From Lingula anatina (lineage: Eukaryota; Brachiopoda; Lingulata; Lingulida; Lingulidae): a DNA stretch of 26,962 bases. The stretch covers positions 26,179-53,140 of the forward strand of contig NW_019773752.1 in assembly GCF_001039355.2 (NCBI RefSeq). Direction: 5' to 3'. A program made the translations under genes and the position numbers. Shown piece by piece: positions 11,212 to 20,000 of this stretch (position 1 is the stretch's first letter; the number at the start of each line of letters is the position of its first letter). The notes beneath the pieces are model-generated. The model worked only from the letters and a program-made list of their open reading frames with translations. It was not told the origin of the DNA and searched no databases.

Positions 11212-11485
11212 TATGTACAGACACAGATGTGTCTGTACATATAGCCATCATCTGCGTCTGTCGTCGCCGTCGGTGCCGTCGTCGCCGTCGCCGTGCACTT
11301 TTACCGATAACACGATAAGTGGAAAACCATTTAACCTTTTGACTTGAAACTTGCAGAACTGATGAATATTCATAATACGCAGGTCAAGTTCGAAAATCAG
11401 CATGATCGGGTCACTTTTAGGGAATTTATGCTGTTTTTTCACTTTTTTCAGCATATATGCAGCACCGATAACACGATAAGTGGAA
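11212..11485. repeat. Dispersed repeat, copy 1 (truncated at undetermined base)
   Basis: It opens with a 14-bp perfect palindrome (TATGTACAGACACA, 2-nt gap, complement) at 11212-11241, then a GTCGCC-type triplet tract (about 11256-11294). One full 161-bp unit follows, beginning ACCGATAACACGATAAG (11303), and then the first bases of a second unit (11464). The same order is found at 15653-16100. The copy stops at the N at 11486. Confidence 0.8.
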
Positions 11486-11486
11486 N
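11486..11486. other. Undetermined base, possible contig join
   Basis: A single N separates repeat copy 1 from the middle of a LINE ORF. It could be one ambiguous base or a marker of a join. The abrupt change from repeat to internal LINE coding sequence fits a join or a 5' truncation at that exact point. Confidence 0.5.
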
Positions 11487-13930
11487 GTGTCAAAGATCCT
11501 CGCAAATTTTGGGACTATATTAAAAAAGCCGGACCTAGGCGCAAATCACAAATCCCAATGGAAACGTATAACGAAAATGGAGATGTAGTATATGATATCA
11601 ATATTACTTATAAAAAATGGGAAAGCGAGTTTAGAAAATTGTATAATGAAACTGACATAAATGATTTCGATGCTGAATTTCTCGAACAAAGTCTAGAATA
11701 TAGAAGAACTATGGAGGGTGTAATGTCTGACCCCTTGTTTAATCCTAATTACAGCATAAATGGCACTATTGAAAAACAAGAGGTTAGCTCAGCAGTAGCT
11801 AAGGCAAAGCAAAAGAAAGCTACGGGAGTAGATAATATCCCCAATGAAATTTTGAAAAACGAAACTATTATTAATTTATTAACATCACTATTCAATTTCA
11901 TATTTGACACGGCATTATTACCAAGTATGTGGAGAAAGGCAATTATAATACCAATACCGAAGGACAGTAAACTAGATCCAAGAATACCGCTGAATTATAG
12001 AGGAATAAGTTTATTGTGTACCATATCAAAAATATTCAGCTCGGTTATAAACAAAAGAATCTTAGCGTATTGTGAGAACAATGACTTACTGGTAGAAGAA
12101 CAAAATGGCTTTAGAAAAAACAGGTCTTGTGAAGACCACATCTTTGTGTTAAACTCTATTGTTAAGAACAGAATGGAGGAGGGTAAAGACACGTTTGTAA
12201 CTTTCATCGATCTGATGAAAGCTTTTGATTTTTTAAATAGAGATTTACTACTCCTCAAACTGATAAATATTGGCATTAACGGGCCTATGTATGCTGTGCT
12301 GAAATCTATGTACACACTAACAGAGTCATGTGTAAATCTCAATGGAAACAATACAAACTGGTTTGAAACGATGGCTGGTGTTAGGCAAGGTGACAACCTA
12401 TCACCTACCTTATTTGCACTATTCATAAATGATCTAGCTCAGGATATAAAAGCACTTGGAAAAGGGGTAATGGTAGGTGACATTAGACTAGATATATTGT
12501 TGTACGCAGACGACATTGCTATTTTCAGTGAAACGCCAGAGGATATGAACATCATTATGAATACCTTACATGATTACTGCTCGAAATGGAGACTGCAAAT
12601 TAATAGTAAGAAATCAAAAGTTATGCACTTTAGAAGTAAAGGTTCCCCATTGTGTGACATACCAATAAATATAAATAATAGAATAATTGAGTATGTAAAT
12701 GAGTATAAATATTTAGGCTTTTTATTTGATAGTCATGTAACCTATGAGTCCGGAGATAAATTGTTGTCTGAGTCGGGGGGTAGAGCGCTTGGATCAGTTA
12801 TCAGTAAAGTTAAAAGTCTCAGAAACATCAAGTTTAAATCATACATGGAACTCTTCAACACTTGTGTGCTTCCAGTGTTAAATTATTCGTCTAGCGTTTG
12901 GGGTTTTAAGTTATTTAAAAGCAGTGAAAGTATACTAAACAGAGCCATACGGTATTTTCTAGGTGTTCATAAGTTTGCTCCCATACTAGGGCTTCGAGGA
13001 GATACGGGTTGCATTCCTATACAAACAAGCAGGTGGCTGAATATGCTCAGATACTGGAATAGATTGGTTTTAATGGATTCATCAAGGCTAACGAAAAGGG
13101 TCTTTATCATAGATTATAATAAGTGCATAAATAACTGGTCTAGTGAGATATGTAGTATATTACAAAAATTAGACATGACAAATAAATTTGAACGTATGGA
13201 GTTAGTGGATGTGGATAGATGTGCAGCATGCTTGAGAGATCTAGTGGCGAGTAAATGGGAGAGAGATTTGCCCTCATACAGTAAACTTAGAACTTACATA
13301 CTATTTAAAAATAAATACAAGGTTGAGAACTATGTAACCCACGAATTTGATAAAATGACTAGATCATTGGTAGCACAATTAAGATTTGGTATACTTCCGA
13401 TTAGAATAGAAACGGGCAGGTTTGTGAGAGAAAAAGTGGAAGAAAGAGTGTGTGTGATGTGTGACTGTGGAAAGATAGAGGATGAAAAGCATTATATTTT
13501 TGAATGTGCGGCATACGATAACATAAGAGAAGAAATGTTGACAAAAATAACAGCAACTGATTTAGACTTTTTGAATTTAAATTTGCCAGAGAAACTCGCA
13601 AAATTAATGGAGAAACATATAAAAATATTTAGTAATTATATTAAACGTGCCTATATGATACGGAAAGAGTTCATGTATAATGAGTAACGTCCTAGTTTGT
13701 ATATACATTCTATTATTTACACTTGTATGTAATTAATGTTATATATTTTATTAAGTTTATTTATACATTATTTATTGTTTCTATTTTTTTTTTGATCATT
13801 AATATATTAAAATAATATAAATTAAATAGTGACTTATAAGCCCACTGGGGCTGGGTGCAAAAAGAAAAAAAATGTATCTGTATTACTTGCATTATAGCAC
13901 AGGTCACTTTAATAAACAAACAAACAAACT
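11487..13930 (+). mobile_element. Non-LTR retrotransposon (LINE), 5'-truncated
   Basis: The element consists of the RT ORF, an AT-rich 3' UTR (13688-13910) and an AATAAAC/(CAAA)n tail at about 13909-13930, a common kind of LINE 3' end. The apurinic-type endonuclease normally upstream of DPRKFWDYIKK-type linkers is absent. No target-site duplication can be named because the 5' end abuts the N. The clade is not certain; a jockey/CR1/RTE-like relative is possible. Confidence 0.85.
11489..13687 (+). CDS. LINE reverse transcriptase, C-terminal 732 residues of ORF2
   Basis: The product copies element RNA into DNA at a nicked target. In order it shows the pre-RT linker DPRKFWDYIKKAGP, then LNYRGISLL, NGFRKNRSCEDHI, motif A FIDLMKAFDF, motif B GVRQGDNLSPTLF, motif C LLYADDIAIFS with the catalytic YADD, motif D KSKVMHF and motif E EYKYLGF. 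A long C-terminal region follows, ending in a Cys/His motif CVMC-x9-H-x4-C. The frame is open through 732 codons with no internal stop or frameshift, so the copy is young or recently active. There is no genuine start codon: the frame enters from the N at 11486, and the endonuclease domain is missing. Codon use is much more AT-rich than in DMTF1 or SUCLG2, as expected for an insertion. Confidence 0.93.
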   Translation, partial: VKDPRKFWDYIKKAGPRRKSQIPMETYNENGDVVYDINITYKKWESEFRKLYNETDINDFDAEFLEQSLEYRRTMEGVMSDPLFNPNYSINGTIEKQEVSSAVAKAKQKKATGVDNIPNEILKNETIINLLTSLFNFIFDTALLPSMWRKAIIIPIPKDSKLDPRIPLNYRGISLLCTISKIFSSVINKRILAYCENNDLLVEEQNGFRKNRSCEDHIFVLNSIVKNRMEEGKDTFVTFIDLMKAFDFLNRDLLLLKLINIGINGPMYAVLKSMYTLTESCVNLNGNNTNWFETMAGVRQGDNLSPTLFALFINDLAQDIKALGKGVMVGDIRLDILLYADDIAIFSETPEDMNIIMNTLHDYCSKWRLQINSKKSKVMHFRSKGSPLCDIPININNRIIEYVNEYKYLGFLFDSHVTYESGDKLLSESGGRALGSVISKVKSLRNIKFKSYMELFNTCVLPVLNYSSSVWGFKLFKSSESILNRAIRYFLGVHKFAPILGLRGDTGCIPIQTSRWLNMLRYWNRLVLMDSSRLTKRVFIIDYNKCINNWSSEICSILQKLDMTNKFERMELVDVDRCAACLRDLVASKWERDLPSYSKLRTYILFKNKYKVENYVTHEFDKMTRSLVAQLRFGILPIRIETGRFVREKVEERVCVMCDCGKIEDEKHYIFECAAYDNIREEMLTKITATDLDFLNLNLPEKLAKLMEKHIKIFSNYIKRAYMIRKEFMYNE

Positions 13931-13962
13931 TTATGAATATTTTTAGTGCGGTGGGTTGTGGT

Positions 13963-14180
13963 CAAGCAATTAAAGTGACAAATTGTCAAAGGGATACCTG
14001 GATGAGCGAGAAAATCTGTTTACCCCACCTCTCCCTAGAGATGCACCTTGATTCAAGACTTATTCAATCAAGGGGGAGTAATAAAGCAATTAAAAGTAAC
14101 AGTTAATTAATCAAAGGGTTACCTGGATGAGTGAGATCATCTGTTTACCCCTCCTTTACCTGGAAATATACTTTGATCAG
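13963..14180. repeat. Diverged two-copy tandem repeat, about 130 bp period
   Basis: The segments starting CAAGCAATTAAA (13963) and AAAGCAATTAAA (14093) share CAAAGGG-TACCTGGATGAG and ATCTGTTTACCCC blocks in the same order. No coding sense is seen. The stretch after it, to 14369, is unremarkable AT-rich sequence. Confidence 0.7.
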
Positions 14181-14369
14181 ATTTTTGATTAGATGTTCTG
14201 TACTTCAATCTCGAAAATGTTATGTACTTGTACTCCATGAAAATAATTTGTTTAATAAAATTAGTATAATCTATCCTCGGGTTGCATCAACACACTAAGA
14301 AATATTCAGAAAATGGATAAAAATATTTGTACTCTTTACTTTATATATGTATATAAATATATATTCTTC

Positions 14370-14409
14370 GGGGGGAGGGGGGGGGTCGTCCGGGGCCGGG
14401 GGGGGGGGG
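14370..14409. repeat. Poly-G-rich tract
   Basis: Runs of 5 to 12 G are interrupted by TCGTCC and GGCC. It could form G-quadruplex structure, and lies directly upstream of the CpG-rich region with the candidate first exon. Confidence 0.7.
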
Positions 14410-14446
14410 TATTGTCCTGATACCGTGCTTGTCAAACGGGCTTTCG

Positions 14447-17400
14447 ATGCCTTTCTTCCCGGTCGTCAAGGCATCCGTTGCCAATGACGTTGAGATGTCA
14501 TGCGGATTCTCGCGTTCATTCGAGACCAAAACAACAAATGGCGGCATAAGAAAGCAGTCTCGTGATGCACTCCTCAGACGTAAGTTGCGAGTTTTTGTAC
14601 AGTGCGTTGGATAACGAAAACTCTAGAATTTTACACATTGTAGATATAATGTATTTTGAGCAATAAGACGAATATATCTTATGAATCTTATATTATTGTA
14701 TGTAGTGTTGTTGTCCGTCTGCTTTTCCCGCGGTTTTAAGTAGGCCACCAGAAAATCTGGCGTGACTATGCAATGTTAGACGGCGACGACAGTTAAAATC
14801 TCTTAAGAGATTTAATAAAAAACCAAACTTTTAGGAAAAAACCCTGGACTAACTTTGAATGCAGGAATGGGGTCGTTGACCATTGGTAAGTACGGGAAAA
14901 TTGCCGTTTACTCTAGGAAAATCCTATTTTTATCCGCCAAAACGAAGAGTTATTATGACCTTAAGGTTGAAATTGCTAGGGCTTATTCTCCAGTTCATAT
15001 CTTATAGTTGAAATAAATAATTCTAATAACGTGATCTCAGCTTACTACAGAGTTTGCGCGAAAAACGGAGTTTAGCGATATCATTAGCTGTATTTGCTCA
15101 CGCTTTTCTTTTTCACATGAACTAAACTTTTACGCCACTCGATGAAAGGTTACGCTAGGATATGGACTCATATCTCTCATTTGCGCAAAGCGATCTTGTA
15201 TATAATTCCAGTGTTCGACCAAAGTCCAAAACACAGAAATTATAACCGTTGTAACCATCGTAGAACCAAGCAATCATTAGTTGTGGAGTTAAAAATATGA
15301 TAAGCATGCGTCTCGATGCTAGACCAGATGGCCCAAGTTGCATAGATCTACAGTTTCAAATTTGACGACTGCATATATCTGTTGTCGACGATTGATTCGT
15401 AGTATCACGGTTGCTGTCACGGGTAGCAAGCATTGGAAAGTTTCGTTTTGTTTTCGTATCGAAAGAACATGTATAACAATAAGCAATTCAAGGGAAAACG
15501 CTTATTTCGAGCAAATCCAATGTGTCGGAAAAGATTCTCTCTAGCGCTGATCACATCCAAGAGCGACTATCAAAACAGCGTAAGCGGAAGAAGAGGCAAT
15601 ACTTTGCCGATGGCTGTTAATAACAAAGGGAGTATGACACGTTCCTGTTTTTTATGAACAGACACAGTTGTGTAACATCATAATACCGTCACCTGCGTCT
15701 GTCGTTGGCGTCGTCGCCGGCGCCGTCGCCGCCGTGCACTTTTACCGATAACACGATAAGTTAAAACCATTTTACTTTTTGGCTTAAAACTTATAGAACT
15801 GATGAATATTCATAATACGGAGGTCAAGTTCGAAAATCAGCATAATCGGGCCATTTTTATTGACGTTATGCTGCTTTTTTTCACTTTTTACAGCATATAT
15901 GCAATACTGAAAACACAATAAGTGGAAAACTGTATTAGTTTTTGGCTTGAAACTCACTGAACTGATGAATATTCATTATACGCAGGTCAAGTTTCAAAAT
16001 TACCTTGATTGGACCATTTTTCGTAAGTTTTGCTGTTTTTTTTCAGCATATATGCAACACTGATAACGCATTTTAAGGAAAACAGATCGGCCCTTTGTCT
16101 TGCAACTGTCAGGAGTGGTCAGTCTGACTAGTATACAGATCAGGTGCGAAAAAAAAAGCTTGATCGGTTGAGTTTTGATAAAGTTATGCCTTTTTCTTTG
16201 TAAATAAGTGGTTTTACTTCAGATTTAATTCTTGGGCATGTTAACAGTCTCATTATAGAACTAATTAGATATTTAAAAGTGTTGTTTTCACATTTTTTGC
16301 TTCTTAACAATATTATTAATTTATTATATAAAAATGACGGTAAACCTAATATTGTGCATTGTGTAATAAAGTATCAAAAATGGAATATGAACTCACATCA
16401 TTGCAGTTCGTCAGATTCAATCATTCACTAAGTTAACAATCTCAGAGTGGAGCAAGTCGGACATTTAAATTTGTTCTATTGATATTTTTCCTTTGACAAC
16501 ACTTTTCTCAGTTGGTCATATAAAAATGACAGTAAATTGATTATTTTGTTTTATGTAAAAAAGGTGTTGAAAATGGAAATAAACTCTTTTCAGAACAGTT
16601 ATCTGTTGTTTACATTTTGGGATTTTCAAGTTGTGACTCTGACTTCTGTGGGCATGAAGACTTTTGCTGGTCACAATTTCTGAACATCCATAATACCTTT
16701 AATTTTATTATTAAAAATTGATGGTCATTATGCTGTCAAGCAATGCGTAATATTGCATCAAAATTAAAGAAAATCCAAATTTTGGCTCTGCTTTTATAAT
16801 GACCATTAAAGAAAAACCATGTCATTTACCCTTCTTAAACTTAAAGGAAAGAAACATAGAACTAAAATACAGCCTGAGCTGGAAAGCAGTCTAATTAGTT
16901 TCTTTTCCAGTTGTACATTTTTGTGAAATTTTATTTTTCATATATTGGCATTTTCAGTGTGGGACTTATAATTCCCATGGGCCTGAAGCCTTGTGGTAAT
17001 CAAATTTTCTTAATGTTCATGTCCATTAATGGTAAATAATTAAAAATGGTGATATCTATACAGTTAGTCATTATGTAATATATGTATCAAAACTGACAAA
17101 AACTACTTTGTGCACTGCCACCATAAAGGTTATGAAAAGAAAACTGTGTTACTCATATTTATTTTACTTACAAGATTGATTCTTAGGATTGACATACAGC
17201 TAATATTAGAAAAGCAGCTCTAATGGATTATCATTTTATTAAAGTTATGTATTTTTTGTGAAATTTTCATTTTTCTCATTCTGGCATTTTGTAAGTGTGA
17301 ACTTGAACTCTCATGGGCCTGAAATCTTATGTTTTCACTTTCATCAGCATTACCTGATGTGCATAATTAAAATTTGATGTTGACTGTGCGGTTAAGCATA

Positions 17401-17613
17401 ATGTATTATTGCATCAAAATTGACAGTCTCCTATTTTGTGCATTATTATTTATTTTCTGCCTTTTTAAGGTGTGACTTATGGGCCTGACGACCTTTGCTA
17501 GTCACATTTGTAATTTACCCTTTGGATAATAAGTCTTTGTATGAGATCTATTTTCACAATAAAAACATTGTGAACAACTCATAGAAATATAATAGATTCT
17601 ATTTTACCACACA

Positions 17614-17648
<35 letters not shown>

Positions 17649-17808
17649 AAAAACCGGCAGTTATAGCTATTATTCTGATATCTGAGCTTGTCTTTAGACC
17701 ATGTGATCTCCATTGATGGCTATACTTTGTTATGATCTCTTATTATCTCTTTTTTAGAAAAAAAACAGAGACTAACTTTGAATGTAGAAATGGATTCATT
17801 AACCATTG
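14447..17808 (+). CDS. Candidate unrecognised gene with a duplicated 51-nt exon (partial)
   Basis: I do not recognise the product. Proposed exons are 14447-14579 (starting ATG, ending AGAC|gtaagt), 14835-14885 and 17758-17808. The last two are 51 nt each, bounded by AG acceptors and ATTG|gtaagt donors, and are related to each other. All junctions are phase 1, and the joined frame stays open: exon 1 gives 44 residues, then each 51-nt exon adds a 17-residue repeat of the form K-x3-LTLN-x2-M-x-SLTI. The 5' side is CpG-rich, with an AAATGGCGG motif inside exon 1, as near a start site. Homology between the two copies continues about 100 bp into the introns, so a genomic duplication made them. A later exon is required and was not found. 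Its acceptor cannot be the one at 23801 in phase 1, because that reads a stop at once. A non-coding duplication that keeps splice-like ends by chance is the alternative. Confidence 0.3.
14886..15652. other. CpG-rich unique sequence, no firm feature
   Basis: Many CpG dinucleotides are kept here compared with the flanks, so the region may be unmethylated. Short open frames on both strands (for example 15155-15343 minus and 15433-15657 plus) show no family features. A lysine/arginine-rich run (KQRKRKKRQ) is readable near 15570, but only in a short frame. Confidence 0.5.
15653..16100. repeat. Dispersed repeat, copy 2, with internal tandem units of about 153-162 bp
   Basis: The order is the same as at 11212-11485: a diverged palindrome start (ACAGACACAG), a GTCGCC-type GC-rich triplet tract (15700-15735), and units starting ACCGATAACACGATAAG (15744), ACTGAAAACACAATAAG (15906) and ACTGATAACGC (16059). 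Each unit carries AACTGATGAATATTCAT and CAGCATATATGCA blocks. There is no coding capacity. Confidence 0.8.
16240..17520. repeat. Degenerate tandem repeat, period about 328 bp
   Basis: ATTAAAAATTGATG-type blocks recur at 16711, 17039 and 17366, with poorer copies near 16325 and 16515. Each is followed by a GCATCAAAATTGACA-type block. GTGTGACTT...ATGGGCCTGA-type blocks recur at about 16632, 16959, 17299 and 17470. The region is AT-rich and non-coding. Confidence 0.65.
17608..17653. repeat. (CA)n followed by poly-A tract
   Basis: Ten CA units run into about 27 A. This could be the tail of a retroposed sequence on the plus strand, but no element body was recognised directly upstream. Confidence 0.75.
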
Positions 17809-17989
17809 GTAAGTATGGAAAAATTGTTGTTTACTCCAGGAAAATTCATTTTTGTCCAAAATGAAGAGTTATTATCCAGTTAAGATTCAAGGGTCATTAA
17901 ATGAGATTACATAAAACGTGACTCGTGACTCGCGACACAAAACAAGGCAGCAAAGCTGTCAAATGTACAGACAAAAAGAAACAGAAAAT

Positions 17990-18072
17990 AAATAAAGATG
18001 CAGAAAATAGGTCACTTTGTCAATTTTGATGCAATAATAAATAATGCAATCAATCAACACTAAATTTTAATC
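17990..18072. repeat. Inverted copy of part of the 328-bp repeat
   Basis: The reverse complement of about 18000-18070 matches 17366-17460, sharing TATTGCATCAAAATTGACA and ATTAAAATTT...TGTTGA. It lies in inverted orientation about 600 bp away. The remainder of 17809-18290 is AT-rich with nothing else seen. Confidence 0.65.
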
Positions 18073-18502
18073 AAGACCAAAATGAAACGTAAAATAGATT
18101 TAATTCTGCTTTATTTAATTTTATTTGCTGTATTTAAGATATGTAAAGTGAGAAATGAATAATATGTTTCTAAAAGAAAAAGGTATACCCAATATTTTTG
18201 TATTTTTGCTTATAAAATAATATTTAGTCCTGAGATAATAGACACAATAAACGTGCTTGCTGTGTTGTGCCAAGTTTGACAGCTACACTGGATGCCCGAT
18301 ACCACTATAAGGGCTGCGCAACGGCTACACCAAAATCAATTTTTAAAGCAGAATGTTGCTTGTATTGTGGCACTGACCTTCGACTGCAAGATATTTTCAA
18401 TTCAAACCTCTAAATCCGCGTCAGACACTTTGATTCTTGTCTCGTCTACACGAGATTATGTCAGCGCAAGGCGGGAAAGGCAGCTCCAGGCGGCTAAACC
18501 TG

Positions 18503-18576
18503 TGACGTACGAGACTTATGACTTCCAAATATGGATCCAGGCGGACACTGCTGTGGCGTGTGACTTCCAAATATGG
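18503..18576. promoter_or_regulatory. Two CArG boxes 42 bp apart plus a CRE half-site
   Basis: CCAAATATGG, a perfect CC(A/T)6GG serum response factor site, occurs at 18525-18534 and 18567-18576. Both are embedded in an identical 17-bp repeat (TGACTTCCAAATATGGA). The spacing of 42 bp equals four helical turns. TGACGT, a CREB/ATF half-site, lies at 18503-18508. The surrounding 18290-18640 is CpG-rich for this window. SRF and CRE sites together are typical of immediate-early promoters, but no transcript can be assigned here. Confidence 0.4.
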
Positions 18577-18639
18577 AAGCGCCCCAGGCAAAATTTTGAA
18601 GAAGAACGCCCTCAGATTGTCGCTGTTCGTCAGAGCTAG

Positions 18640-19320
18640 TGAAAGTGACTCCAAGGTATATTAAATATTAAACAAACTAACTTTCACGTTGCTCTGACAC
18701 TCAGGGTAAGAAGACCCAGATGACGGTCTCAATCTGCCCCTCCAATAAGATTACAGTTTCAGGACCATGAGAGTTCAAATTCACATAACTAAAATCACAA
18801 CATTTAAAAAATGGTGATGGTTCTCTGGCTACGGACATAGAAAACGGCCTTAAATCAACCATTAAGGGCATATATGAAATCTTCACAAATAAATGTCAAT
18901 CAGACTTATATTGTAACTTTTCCTATAATTCCTATTCGGTTTGATACATACACTGTATATTTAACATTTAATTTTCCAACGGTGCAATGCGACAAACGCC
19001 ACACCTAGGCCAATGCACTAGACGATACTGGCAGACCCAAAAATAGTCTGGATCGATAGGCCTATTTAATGTAACCTTTTTCCAAGAGATGGGGACACGG
19101 GTGGACGAGACTGATCAGTCGAAAACCACGGGTACCGCCAGCAAACACGCTAGTAGTTTTAATAAACCAAACTGTTGTAAAGAGACTTTAAAACTTCTTG
19201 AATAAACAGGCTGTAAACACTTGTTCATTTCATAAAGTGCACCATCTGCACATGCGTCAACATTATTTTCCTGTGCAGCTCTCTTTTTTTTTTTTTTTTC
19301 TTTTTTTTACCCTAAAGTTG
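18640..19320. other. Non-coding stretch, nothing recognised
   Basis: Mixed unique sequence without splice-bounded open frames of note. A T-rich run lies at 19287-19310. I see no gene or element. Confidence 0.5.
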
Positions 19321-19868
19321 CCTAGAAATCATCATTTATTTATTCAAAGGCACAAGAAAGTGACGTTGTCCTTGAAGATTTTACACTCCACTTGGCCTGG
19401 CACAGGTGCAGACTATGTAATCTAGCCATTTAATCGAAAGCTTGTCGTATGGATTTCTGTTAAGGGTGTGCCTACCCAGCCGCTTACCCAGCCGCGTACC
19501 GCCTTCAGCTTAAGAGTATCTTCGTAAAAATCATTCTAGGCAAAAACTAACTTTCTGTACACAACTTATTGATTCGTTGATTAATACTTAATTAATTAAT
19601 TTCTGTGATGACTATTTGCGTGTAGATACCTGTTTATAGTCTCTCCTTCTTCCTAATGGAGGACATGTTTTAGGCCTATTGTCAGGCTCTATTACCTGAC
19701 GCTGACCTGAGAATAAAGAATATAGTGACATCAGCGCCAAGTTTAAAAATTAAACGTTTCTGCGCAGGCGCACCCCATTACTTTCGTTGTTATTTTCGTT
19801 CGTGTTTGATCAAGAAAGAAAACCGGAAGTAAAAGGAGTTGTTTTTTTTTTTTTTTTTTTTTTTACAA

Positions 19869-20000
19869 ATGGAAAATAATTTGGATTGGGTATTGGTGTG
19901 TTACGTGGATAAAATTAGTATTGACCACAGGGAAACCCTGGATTATGTTGCTTTTGTGCTTTTAAATCGCCTATGCTTTGGATTTGACATACCCTTTTGA
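19869..20000 (+). CDS. Candidate 43-residue peptide, module A1 (speculative)
   Basis: The frame starts MENNLDWVLVCYVDK and ends at TGA, which overlaps an AATAAA word. It aligns with module B2 (22449-22598): W-x-LVC-x-V-D/E-K, then T-x-D-x-V-x-F-x-LLN-x-L-x-F-x-F-D/E. The shared residues between two copies that differ widely at the DNA level are the reason to list it. The family is not recognised. Copies A2 (about 20610-20760) and B1 (21567-21695) carry frameshifts or stops, so decay of an old coding unit is equally possible. Confidence 0.2.
   Translation: MENNLDWVLVCYVDKISIDHRETLDYVAFVLLNRLCFGFDIPF

Noticed and set aside
11995-12426. 143-codon minus-strand open frame
   Set aside because: Antisense shadow of the LINE reverse transcriptase.
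14835-15006. A 46-residue open frame reading through the gtaagt donor of the first 51-nt exon copy
   Set aside because: Its counterpart at 17758 stops early and has indels beyond the first 18 codons, so only the part before the donor is conserved in frame.
18292-18639. 115-codon open frame with an in-frame DFQIW repeat
   Set aside because: No family resemblance. The repeated peptide comes from the 17-bp repeat holding the two CArG boxes, and there are no splice sites or codon signal to support it.
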